From Proteromonas lacertae (taxonomy: Eukaryota > Sar > Bigyra > Opalinata > Proteromonadidae): 64,000 bases of DNA. The position numbers were made by a program, and so were the translations under genes. Numbering within the stretch: position 1 is the stretch's first letter; every line of letters starts with the position of its first letter. The notes under the pieces are model-generated. The model was not told where the DNA came from. It ran no database searches and worked only from the letters and a program-made list of their open reading frames with translations. Positions 9,786 to 19,796 of the stretch are shown piece after piece. Where the stretch lies: NCBI GenBank assembly GCA_002245135.1, contig NGBS01000002.1, positions 1-64,000 on the forward strand. Reading direction: 5' to 3'.

Positions 9786-12311
9786 ATGGCTAATCGACTT
9801 CCAATTATCCTCTTTGCAACATTTGTTGCATTTGCTTTCTTATTACCAGCTATTACACCAGTTGCAATGGCTGAGGATGATGTAAATGGTCAAGCAGACT
9901 TCAAAACACCCTCTCAAACCGATACTGAAACTGCCAAAAAGGAAGCTGAATCAATTAGCAGTGATGACGCTGGAAACGGCGACTTATCAGCTGATGAAGA
10001 GAAGAAATTAGAAGGTGCTATGGAACAGTTCGAATTTCAAGCAGAAGTAAATCGTATGATGGATATTTTGATCAACTCATTATACCAAAATAAAGATATC
10101 TTCTTAAGAGAATTGATTTCAAATGGTTCCGATGCTTTGGATAAAATCCGTTTACAATCAGTAAAAGATGACTCAGTTCTTGGTGAACAAAGAGAATTAG
10201 AAATCAGAATTTCATATGATGAAGAAGCAAAGACAATTACACTCCGTGATACAGGTTGTGGTATGACAAAGAAGGAACTTATTGAAAATCTTGGTACTGT
10301 TGCCAAATCAGGAACTTCCGCTTTCATTGAACAAATGCAAGCTGCCAATGATATTTCCTTAATTGGTCAATTTGGTGTAGGTTTCTATTCAGTTTATTTA
10401 GTAGCTGATAAAGTCAGAGTTATCTCCAAACACAACGATGATGCTCAATACATCTGGGAATCAACTGCTGATAGTACTTTCAGTATTGCTGAAGATCCAA
10501 GAGGTGATACATTAGGAAGAGGTACAATGATCATCTTAACCTTAAAAGAAGATGCTAAAGAATTCTTAAACCAATACAGATTAGAAACTTTATTAAAGAA
10601 ATATTCTGAATTTATTAACTTCCCAATCTATTTAAGAGAATCACACGAAGAAGAAGTAGATGCTGAAGAAACAACTAGTGATGATAAAGAAGAAGAAACC
10701 ACAAAAGAAGATGAAGAAAAGAGTGAAGATGATTTAGAAACAAAAGACGAAGATAAGAAAGACAAAAAAGAAGAAAAGAAGAAAGTAAAGAAAACTGTCT
10801 ATGATTGGAAATTAATCAATGAACAAAAAGCCATTTGGACAAGAGATAAGAGTGAAATTACTGATGAAGAATACAGATCATTCTACAAGAGTTTAACAAA
10901 GGATTATCAAGATCCAAGAACATGGATTCACTTCAAAGCTGAAGGTGATGTTGAATTTAAAGGTATTTTATACTTACCACAAGAAGCTCCAAGAGATATG
11001 TTTGATAATTATTATTCTAAAAGTACTTCAGTTAGATTATATGTAAGAAAAGTATTAGTGTCTGATAAATTTGAAGATTTATTACCAAGATATTTGAACT
11101 TCATTAAGGGTGTTTTAGATAGTGATGATTTACCACTGAATGTATCAAGAGAAACATTACAACAAGATAAAGTATTGAAAGTCATCTCAAAGAAAGTGGT
11201 AAGAAAAGTATTAGAAATGTTAAAGAAATTAGCTGCTGAAGAAGAAGAAGAAAAAGAAGATTCTGAAAAGAAGGAGGAAGAAACTGAAAAGAAAGAAGGT
11301 GAAGAAGAAGAAGCAAAAGACAAGAAAGAAGATAAGAAAGAAAAGAATGAATATATGGAATTCTGGAAACAATTTGGTAAAAACATCAAATTAGGTGTAA
11401 TTGAAGATGCATCAAACAGAAACAAATTAACAAAATTATTAAGATATCAAACCAACAAATCAAAGGGTGAATATATCTCAATTGATCAATACATTAAGAG
11501 AATGAAGGAATGGCAAGATACAGTCTATTACATCGCTGGTGATAGCTTAGAAGCTGTAGAAAAGAGTATCTTCTTAGAAAAATTCAATAAGAAAGATGTT
11601 GAAGTATTATATATGACTGATCCAATGGATGAATATGCTGTACAACATATGAATGAATATGATGGTAAGAAATTACAAAGTATTACCAAAGAAGGTGTTA
11701 AATTCGGAGATGAAGGTAAAACAGAAGAAAAGAGATTAAAGATGTATGAAGAAAACTTCTCCACATTAACAAGATGGATGAAAGAACAATTTGGTAATAA
11801 AGTAGAAAAAGTTGAAGTATCAACCAATTTAGAAAATTCACCAGCTGTTATGGTTACATCCTCCACTGGTTACTCTGCTAATATGGAAAGAATTGTAAAG
11901 AGTCAAGCCTTTGCTAATCAACAAGAAATTAAATACAACTTAGCTAAGAGAATTGTCCAAATCAACCCAAGACATCCAATTATTGTAAGATTAAATGATT
12001 TAGTAACTCAAGATGAAAGCTCAACTGAAGCTAAAGATATAGCATGGTATATTCATGATAGTTGTGTAATGAATGCTGGTTTTATTGTTGATGAACCAAA
12101 AGATATTTCTGAAAGAATGTACAGACTTATTCAAAAATCATTAGAATTAGAGAGCTTAGAATTAGAACCAGAAATTGAAGTACCAGAAGATGAACCAGAA
12201 GAAGAAGATACTGGTGAAGAAAACAATGAAGAAAGTGGTGACGAGAATAAGGAGGAAGAAGAGAAGAAAGAAGAAGAATCTGAAGAAGAAAAGAAGGAAG
12301 ATGAACTTTAA
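9786..12311 (+). CDS. HSP90B1: Endoplasmin (GRP94), ER-resident Hsp90 chaperone
   Basis: Single exon, 841 residues. A hydrophobic N-terminal signal peptide (about 1-29, ending near VAMA) and the C-terminal EDEL retention signal place it in the ER lumen. The N-terminal GHKL ATPase domain shows FLRELISNGSDALDKIR, the DTGCGM motif, GTVAKSGT and GQFGVGFYSVYLV (about residues 98-205). An acidic Lys/Glu linker (about 285-340) precedes the middle domain (YLPQEAPRDMF, then LNVSRETLQQDKVLKVI with its conserved Arg). A second acidic insert of about 45 residues (about 480-525) interrupts the usual middle-domain spacing. The C-terminal dimerisation domain ends in a long Glu/Lys tail. GRP94 folds secreted and membrane proteins. 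The upstream heat-shock element suggests stress induction. The neighbouring giant secreted protein would be a plausible heavy client, but that link is speculative. Confidence 0.97.
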   Translation: MANRLPIILFATFVAFAFLLPAITPVAMAEDDVNGQADFKTPSQTDTETAKKEAESISSDDAGNGDLSADEEKKLEGAMEQFEFQAEVNRMMDILINSLYQNKDIFLRELISNGSDALDKIRLQSVKDDSVLGEQRELEIRISYDEEAKTITLRDTGCGMTKKELIENLGTVAKSGTSAFIEQMQAANDISLIGQFGVGFYSVYLVADKVRVISKHNDDAQYIWESTADSTFSIAEDPRGDTLGRGTMIILTLKEDAKEFLNQYRLETLLKKYSEFINFPIYLRESHEEEVDAEETTSDDKEEETTKEDEEKSEDDLETKDEDKKDKKEEKKKVKKTVYDWKLINEQKAIWTRDKSEITDEEYRSFYKSLTKDYQDPRTWIHFKAEGDVEFKGILYLPQEAPRDMFDNYYSKSTSVRLYVRKVLVSDKFEDLLPRYLNFIKGVLDSDDLPLNVSRETLQQDKVLKVISKKVVRKVLEMLKKLAAEEEEEKEDSEKKEEETEKKEGEEEEAKDKKEDKKEKNEYMEFWKQFGKNIKLGVIEDASNRNKLTKLLRYQTNKSKGEYISIDQYIKRMKEWQDTVYYIAGDSLEAVEKSIFLEKFNKKDVEVLYMTDPMDEYAVQHMNEYDGKKLQSITKEGVKFGDEGKTEEKRLKMYEENFSTLTRWMKEQFGNKVEKVEVSTNLENSPAVMVTSSTGYSANMERIVKSQAFANQQEIKYNLAKRIVQINPRHPIIVRLNDLVTQDESSTEAKDIAWYIHDSCVMNAGFIVDEPKDISERMYRLIQKSLELESLELEPEIEVPEDEPEEEDTGEENNEESGDENKEEEEKKEEESEEEKKEDEL

Positions 12312-12545
12312 TTTTCGACTATTTTTGTTTTTAACGATTTTATTTTTTTAGTAATGATTTGTTTTTTTGTTGGGATTGATTTATTGAATGATAATACAGA
12401 AAATGATTGATTTAAATTTTAAATAAAAAAAAAAAGGAAATGTGTTTGATTCTGGTTTGAATTTTTATTTCTGTTTTTGTTATGAACTTTCAAATAGCTT
12501 ATCCTAGGCAAGGGTATTATATTTTAAAATGTTATGTAGTATAGA
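12312..12545. other. GRP94 3' flank and upstream region of the BTB gene
   Basis: About 230 bp of T-rich then AT-rich sequence containing an 11-A run near 12,425. It presumably carries the GRP94 polyadenylation region and the promoter of the next plus-strand gene. No distinct element could be assigned. Confidence 0.4.
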
Positions 12546-15400
12546 ATGCTGCGAATTGCAAGGCATTATGGGATTGTAGATATTCAATTTCAAGTTGGTC
12601 AAAAAATAATAGATGGATTAATACTTCCAATATGTATTAACAATTCTTGTCTGAGGATCAATTATAATTGATCATTTTAGAGGACCAAAAGCCTAAGGAG
12701 AGGCTAATTCCTATTTACGAAAATGATAGCAATGCCTTTCGTATTTTTATTGCATATTTGTGTTATGAAAAAGTATTTATCCCATTTTATTTATTGGTGT
12801 AGATAAGAATTACAGAGAAAAATGTACTTCCTCTTCTGACAATAGCTGATCATTTTATTGAAGGTGATTTGGTTATAAGATGTAAACAATTCATATCAGA
12901 ACATATGAACCCTTTTTTTGCTAGTAAATTATATTTATCAATTCATTTACCGATATTACAGTCGTTCGCTTATACAATCCTTTCTACAATATTTGATAAT
13001 GTCTATCAACTAATATTGCCTCAAAATATAAAAAAACTACCAATAGAAACAGTTGAATATATATATAGACAAGATAATATAATAATAGGAAGTGAATATT
13101 TGTTATTAGAATCATTAGTTGTTTATTATCAGCATGTAAATACAAATAAAGAGACAGAGAATAGATTAAATAATATATTCTATCATATACAGTGGAATAA
13201 TATTACCTATGATGATTTTCTATCTGCAATTAACATGTTTGATATTCCAAACTCATTGAATGAATTAATAAACCATATTAAATTATATTATGAAGGAGAA
13301 TCTGCATTATCAGAAGAATTTTTAACACATACAAGAATATATACCAGTAAATATAGATATTAATGTATTTATTTAGATTATAAACCAACTGATATAGAAA
13401 TATTTGATCTAATTATGAATAGAAGTATAGTAAAATCAGAATGTTCTTCTTTTACTTTAACAAATGATGAAAAAGATTTAATTATGAAGAATTACAATGA
13501 TATTCCATTCAATGATTGTTTGAATGATGAAATGGATTGGATTAGAGAAAGTGTTGTTCAACTTATTTACATCATTTCAGGTATAAATTCTTATTTTTGA
13601 ATATATTTTTATATAGATAAATTGGATATTTCAATGGTTAATATAGATATTATACTGTATTGTTATACCCTTTGGACAATGAAAACACCTGAAACAACAG
13701 AGAAAACACAGCTAATTCTACAGAATATATTTAGTAATAGTAAAATCATTAACAATGAAGTATTAACGAATTGTAACTCATTTATTATCTATTATTATTA
13801 CAATTGTGACAAAATGCTAATAAATAAATCATTAGAGAAGGCAGATGGTATATTTTCTATTTTGTCATCTATTTATAGAAGATACAATAACATTACTGAG
13901 TAGATTGAAAGATGGAGATAAGATGTTGATAGATTTATATCACTCAATAGAGAATAAAGAATGTAAAATAAAGATAATCAATGCATTAGGGTTGTTTTAT
14001 GATAGAGAAGAGAAAATAGAAGAATTGAGTTTATCAAAAGATTATCTTTTGTTGAGTGATTTATTCTATAACATACCAAATGACTCAGTAAAAACTCTAA
14101 TTATTCAGCACATACAGAAAATGAAACTAAATGAAATGGAATTGGAGGAAATAAAGATACATAATGAGAATAGTGATTTATATGATATTCTAACCAATAA
14201 TTATGGTTCAAATTATTCACAATTTGTAGAAGAATTGTTGAGTGAAAATATTCAAATACAATTAAATCGCAATTCAGCAGTTAATTCCTCATGTTAATCA
14301 AGTTGTTTTATCAAAGTATTTACTATCTCATCCATCATTGCCTGGTTATATTCTATTGCTCTATTCAAATAGTGACAGTAATATAATGTTTGGTTTGTCA
14401 AATATTTTACCCATTTCTAAAAGTGCTGATAAATGTAGTTTAATCTATAAACTGAATGCAACAAATATTGTGTTTAAACTTTTGCTTGAAGATTTGAATA
14501 ATGAATCAGTAGTAGTAATTACAATTGAGATTCTATATAATATATCATTTTGTATAAATATATATATATGCATTTTCATTTATATATTAAATAAAAAATA
14601 GATGTTGAAGAAAGTAAAACATGTTTTATTGAGAATAGTTATGTAAATATAGCCAATGATATAATCCAAATATACACTAATAAGAATCAAGAAATAGTAA
14701 GACTTGCTTTAGGAATAATATATAACTTATCTTCAGATAAAAACTTTATAGAAAAAATAAAAAGAAACGAAATAATGAAATATTTGTTGAATGATATTTT
14801 AAATGATAATCCAAAAATTCAGAAACAAATCACTCTTATTCTAACATCACTTTCTCAAGATAAAGATATAAGCAATAAGATGGTGAATAATCCTTCATTC
14901 ATTGATGAATTATTTATATTGATTAAGAACAAAATATCAACAAACCAAAAAGATTTCTTTATTCTCCTCCATTCAATTATCAAATGTATATATATATTCT
15001 ATATCTTATATTTTGATTAGATAATCCAAATAGCACAGAAATAATGGTTCAAAATCAGATTGTTTCAACAATGGTAAATTCAATTAAAGACACAAGAAAT
15101 GAGATAATCATGTTGAATTGTTTGAATATCATAAATGAATTAATGACTAGAAACAATAATATCATTCAAGAGTTAAATCAAAACAGTTTTATGAAATTGT
15201 TGACAATATTATTAAAAACAAAGAATAATAATAATCTAATTGTTTTATCAATATTGAAGATTATTAAATCAATAATTCAAGATGAAATACAAAAGAACAA
15301 CATACAGAATGATGATATAGTTTATCAACTTCGAGTATTATCAAATTCAAAGAATAAAGAAATAAAACAATTGTCAGAAGAAATAATGAAAGTAATTTAA
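12546..15400 (+). CDS. BTB/POZ domain protein with armadillo-like repeats
   Basis: Multi-exon. Supported exons: 12681-12772, 12803-13346, 13377-13580, 13617-13847, 13879-14551, 14602-14985, 15021-15400, with introns of 30, 30, 36, 31, 50 and 35 nt (mostly GTAT...TAG). The BTB fold is seen in ERLIPIYENDSNAFRIFIAY, then ITEKNVLPLLTIADHFIEGD, the canonical second half of a BTB domain. The rest is alpha-helical and Leu/Ile/Asn-rich with armadillo-like periodicity (VRLALGIIYNLSSDKNF, IQKQITLILTSLSQDKD). The first exon is uncertain: ATG 12546-12548 gives a plausible BTB beginning (GIVDIQFQVGQKIIDG), but the splice to 12681 creates a stop. Near 14,265 the frame shifts by one extra base. BTB-ARM proteins often act as cullin-3 adaptors; that role is inferred only. 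Confidence 0.65.
14256..14275 (+). other. Single-base frame break in the BTB-ARM gene
   Basis: Upstream frame reads NIQIQLNRN and then runs to a stop at 14,295-14,297. The frame one base later reads QQLIPHVNQVVLSKYLLSHP and continues the repeat domain. Dropping one base here joins them; no intron with normal borders fits well. Confidence 0.5.
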
Positions 15401-15470
15401 TAATATTTTATAATTATTTATTATATATTTTTCATTCTTTTTCATAAAAAACAATAAAACAAACAAATAT

Positions 15471-16776
15471 TTAATTATTAATTCTATTTAAATCAATTAT
15501 CATCACAGTCATATCATCATGAATTGCTTTTCTCATTCCAACACTCAATCTATTATACTGTTCAGCAGCTAAATCACCAAATATTCTTCTTCGAGTTGTT
15601 GTAATAATTGAATTAGCAATATCTTTCACATTACCATCATTATCTTTCAATATATTTTGAAAATCATCTTTTTTTATAAAATCACTCACTGTATTTGTGT
15701 ATATAATCAAATATTCATCATTACTTTGTGGTGTATAATCTATTACCTCAGGTTGACTAGTGATATAAGGACAAGTTATCAACGTATCTAACACATTTGG
15801 AGATATCACAGCTCTATAAACTTCAGAAATCTTATTCTGTGGACATTTCATATAAAAATCACCTAAACTTCTTGTGGTTGATAATATACCTTTTATTCTC
15901 ATTTCTGATTCTTCATTATATTTTGTTATTAAGTCTTTTTCTTCATCAATATTGTGACTTTGCAACAATTTCAACTGTTCTGTTGGATTTGAGATATTAT
16001 GAATAGCATTCATTGGTAGAGATATATATTGAGGTAATTTCTGATTATTATTATTATTATCTTTTCTAATCAAAACACAGTGAATATCACCACAATTGGC
16101 TATATATAAATGCTTATTGAAAAATGTAACTGTTAAAGCACTTGTACCACTTATATATTTCTCATTATTATCTGATTCTATTCTATTTTCATTTAATAGA
16201 CTTGTGTAATATCTATCAAATGATAAATAACTCAATTCAAGGATTCTTTTCATGTCAATTTCTTCTTTTTGTTCTTTACTGTGATTTATTCCACTTTCTA
16301 TAAATCGATAGATTATGTATTTTGCTACTAATGATGCAGCTGGTGAAAAGTGACCATCAAATAATCCATAAAACTTCATATCACTGTTTGACTCAACTAA
16401 AAATTGATCTTCATTTGGATCATTTGCCTATTTATATGATTATGTAAAAATTAATACATGTGCTTGAGAAACTGCTACTTCTGGATGATTTTCTAAACAT
16501 TTGAAGTCTTCACCTTCACATTCATATAAAGGACCAGGATTCTTAACTTCACTTTTGAGTATATCAAAATCTTCTTGGTAATATTTCAACACTTCGGAAT
16601 TATCATTTTCTTCAGCATAATACTTTTTAATTCCATAAATGCTGAATGCAGCAACAGTTCCGACACAAAAATATGGTAAATAATTTAAACTATCATTTTA
16701 TATATTAATAATTGGTATTTGCATACGTTTTATGGGTGGACGAAGAAGAATATCTTCGAAATGAGTTATAAACCAT
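15471..16776 (-). CDS. PP2C-family (PDP-like) phosphatase, probably mitochondrial, with altered metal site
   Basis: Exons 16727-16776, 16458-16689 and 15471-16427, introns 37 and 30 nt; phases agree, about 412 residues. Start ATG 16774-16776 gives MVYNSFRRYSSSSTHKT, an Arg/Ser-rich, acid-free presequence typical of mitochondrial import, followed by a hydrophobic stretch (YFCVGTVAAFSIYG). PPM motifs in order: NEDQF (the usual ED pair), FYGLFDGH, GTSALTV, YIANCGDIHCVLI, STTRSLGDFYM and the C-terminal HDDMTVMIIDL. This arrangement resembles pyruvate dehydrogenase phosphatase. However, the block normally reading ASDGLWD is YTNTVSD, so the metal-coordinating Asp of the DG motif is Asn. Activity may be weak or lost. 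It ends 70 bp from the convergent BTB-ARM gene. Confidence 0.8.
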
Positions 16777-16961
16777 CAAATTATTCTTTAAATGCATCTA
16801 TGCAATAAATAAAATTAAAAATACACATCTTTTGAACTGTTTAATGGACCACATCTTGAAATACAGAAGAAATTATAAATTATAATGCAGGATTGATCAG
16901 ATCATGGATAAAATAAAAAAAAGCAAAACAAATCATATATCAATTATTTTTAATTAATAGT

Positions 16962-17881
16962 TTACACTTGCGAATCTGGAGAAGAAACAACTGATGGTAA
17001 AATGTCGATCTTATCATACTTACTCTTCATTTTCATTTTAAATGTAAAATACGAAACAAAAGTACCTAACAAAGCGCCAGCAATTATATCACTATAATGA
17101 TGCATATTATCTCTCTATTTAGCATTAATAAGGATGATAACAATATACTGTTCTTGTTCCACAGATTAACAATGCTCCAATATAAGGAATACTTGAGATA
17201 ATGAATATTAAATAATTGTGTTGTTCTCCAAATCTATTAACTAATACAACATATAAATATAAAGATAAATAACCCATTCCAGCTGTAGATGTTGCAGAAT
17301 GACCAGATGGAAAACTCTTTCTTACATCTTTTAATATATGTTCGTCCTTCATCTGACATTTTGAATAATCACCTAAAACTCCAACAGTTCCATAAGTTTT
17401 GGTTATTTCATTGTAGGGATATAAACATCTACTGAAGAAGACTGGTCTTAATCTACCACAAAACTTTTTCATACATTCAGTTATTGTATAAGTGAATAAC
17501 AAAGCAGCTGCAAAGGTCAATATTGTTTTTTGAAATGACTAACAATCATATCATTATTATATTTAATTTATACAGGATATGAATTAGTACCAGTTTTTCT
17601 TTGCTTACAATACAACCAACTTGAAATTATAACAATTATAACCAACGGAGCAACAATTGCTATTATCACATCAACAGCTGTACTAAGCAGAATATAAACA
17701 ATATATACGAAATAGTCTCTCCTCTGTATGGCAAGGATAAAGCTGGATCACCCTCATAAAACACTGGTTTATTAGGTTCAATGAATAGAGTTATGATCAG
17801 TATTATGCCTGAAACTATAATACTAATCCAATCTGTTATGGTTGTGTCGTTTAATAAACAACTTAAAGTCAAGCTTACCAT
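16962..17881 (-). CDS. PAP2-family lipid phosphate phosphatase, multi-pass membrane protein
   Basis: Exons 17709-17881, 17574-17682, 17149-17538 and 16962-17114, introns 26, 35 and 34 nt; phases agree, about 274 residues. All three catalytic blocks of the family are present: KKFCGRLRP (KX6RP), SFPSGHS (PSGH) and TRTRDNMHHYSD (SRX5HX3D with Thr for Ser), the last split by the final intron. Several hydrophobic segments (SIIVSGIILIITLFI, VIIAIVAPLVIIVIISSWLY, LIFIISSIPYIGALLI, IIAGALLGTFVSYF) indicate about six membrane spans. Such enzymes dephosphorylate phosphatidate and related lipid phosphates at ER or plasma membranes. Start taken at ATG 17879-17881 (MVSLTLSCLL); an upstream non-ATG extension is less likely. 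Confidence 0.88.
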
Positions 17882-17954
17882 TTGGTTTGAGTAGGTTTTT
17901 GAGAAAAATAAACACAATCTATAAAAAGTCTACATTGAAATTACTTTATTCTAT

Positions 17955-19636
17955 TTATCCCAATATGGATTTAGCGGCAGCCATAACATCTTGAGCTAAT
18001 TTATCAGCATTTTCTTGTGTATCAGCTTCAGCATAGATACGAACAACATCTTCAGTTCCACTAGGTCTAACAAACGCTCTACCACATTTTACAGCTTTGC
18101 ACAAATCATTGATTTTATTCTGTAATTCAATTGGTTTAACACAAGCAGTTTCACTATCATTACATACAACATCATAACGTGATGGTACTTTCAATACAGA
18201 TTGACGACTAGGTAATGAAGTATACATTTTATCCCAATCCATATGAGTTATTTTTCTTTGTATTAATATACATTCAACCATTAAAGCATCAGTCATAGCA
18301 TCACCAGTTGCTTGATTGATTAATTGATAAGCAGATAATAAATCTCTTACAGCTCTCTTCTGAGTATCATCTTTACATTCAAATGATCGTAATAAATCTA
18401 AAGTCTTTTGATTGAATATAGCAGTACCATGTCCATTAGCTTCAAAGTAAATACCAATATCATATTTCTGAGCTTCATGATGTACAAATTTTACTCCTGT
18501 CTTAGCGAAGGATAATGGGATATTGTTTTTACGTAAGAATTCAGAAGCACTTCCATTAGCATAAGATGTTTCAACTACTCCCATATTTATTTTATCAGTT
18601 AATTTCAATACTTCTAATTTAGAGTGAATCCATGAACCAATTAGTGCTGCTACTTTATCACCATCTAATAAACAGAATTTCTCGTCGTTATTGGAGTAGA
18701 AATATACTAATCTATCAGCATCTCCATCCATACAACAACATCTTTCTAATTTATCATTATGTGCACAATAATTATCTGGGAATGTTTGTTGCTTTTGAGT
18801 AAATTCACTTCCACAATGATAATTTAATACACCATCACCTGTATTTCTTAATTCAATAGGTATATATTCTTTTAATAATCTAGCTAAAGGTGTCCAACCA
18901 ATGAAACCTACTCCATTTGCACAATCAACATGTAATGTTCCTCTATTCTTATATTCATGACCTTCAATTAATTCTTTTACACTTCTTACTACTAATTGAT
19001 TATAACCTTCTACAGAGGCTAATGCTTTGTTATCTTTATTGATCATTCTTACACAGTGATGTAATTGAGGTGTAGGTTAAAACACCATAATCAGTGTGTA
19101 ATGAACCAATAGCATCACGTCCAGCGATAGCTGTTTCTATCAATGCTTTTGAGGTAATACGTGTATCACAACCGAAGAAAACGTGTGAAAATTCATCCAT
19201 GTTGATTTTCTCAGTTTCAATGATCTGATCTAATTTGGAAATTACTTGATCATCGGGTGAATTGGCTAAATCCGCTGCATACTATTTATATGAAATAAAA
19301 GTAAAAAGATTTAAATTATACTCCTTCCCATTCACGAGCAAGCATACCTCCATCTGGATCAATAATTTTAACACCATTATCAACCATAGGGTTGTGTGAA
19401 GCTGTAACCATAACTCCAATAACCTAAATTAAGAACAGTTACATTAGATTATATACTGATGCGGTTTTTCTAGATCTTAATGATGCTAATAAAGCTGTTC
19501 TAAACATTGTAGAGAACAACAATCCACCATTAGTTCTAAATCCAGCAGTTCCATAAGAAAACTTCACACCAGCTGGAATAGGGAAGCAGTTGATTGATTC
19601 AGCTAATTTTGGGAATTTATCTGAAACAGAGGGCAT
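17955..19636 (-). CDS. PGM3: Phosphoacetylglucosamine mutase (AGM1/PGM3)
   Basis: Exons 19457-19636, 19322-19423 and 17955-19281, introns 33 and 40 nt. The enzyme interconverts GlcNAc-6-P and GlcNAc-1-P on the way to UDP-GlcNAc, needed for N-glycans, GPI anchors and chitin-type polymers. Family signatures: [10 protein letters not shown] at the N-terminus, [17 protein letters not shown] with the phospho-Ser, the Mg site [14 protein letters not shown], the sugar-binding [10 protein letters not shown] and the phosphate loop [15 protein letters not shown]. Length about 535 residues, normal for the family. Within exon 3, near 19,072, the conserved GVLTTPQLH is split by one extra base (GVLT, then [10 protein letters not shown] in the next frame). 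Apart from that the gene looks intact and essential, so a sequence error is likely. Confidence 0.93.
19069..19077 (-). other. Single-base frame break in AGM1
   Basis: The mRNA-sense sequence acc tac acc (19,069-19,077) interrupts the invariant LTTPQLH block. Removing one base restores it and joins the upstream frame (DYGVLT) to the downstream one ([16 protein letters not shown]). Confidence 0.75.
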
Positions 19637-19796
19637 GATTTATGGGAAAGATACAAATTAGAATGTTCTTTAGGCTTGATAGATTTGACTTTTTTTTTCT
19701 TAAAAATATGCTGTTTATCAAATCAAAAACAATTTAATTATAGACTCAAGGATAATTTCATTATTTAGAGAATAATAATATAATTAACAATTATAT
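19637..19796. other. Intergenic spacer upstream of AGM1
   Basis: 160 bp of AT-rich sequence between OGDH and AGM1 on the same strand. It should contain the AGM1 promoter; no distinct element seen. Confidence 0.4.

Noticed and set aside
7446-12311. Minus-strand open frames under GlnRS and GRP94
   Set aside because: Short antisense shadows without domains; the plus-strand proteins are unmistakable.
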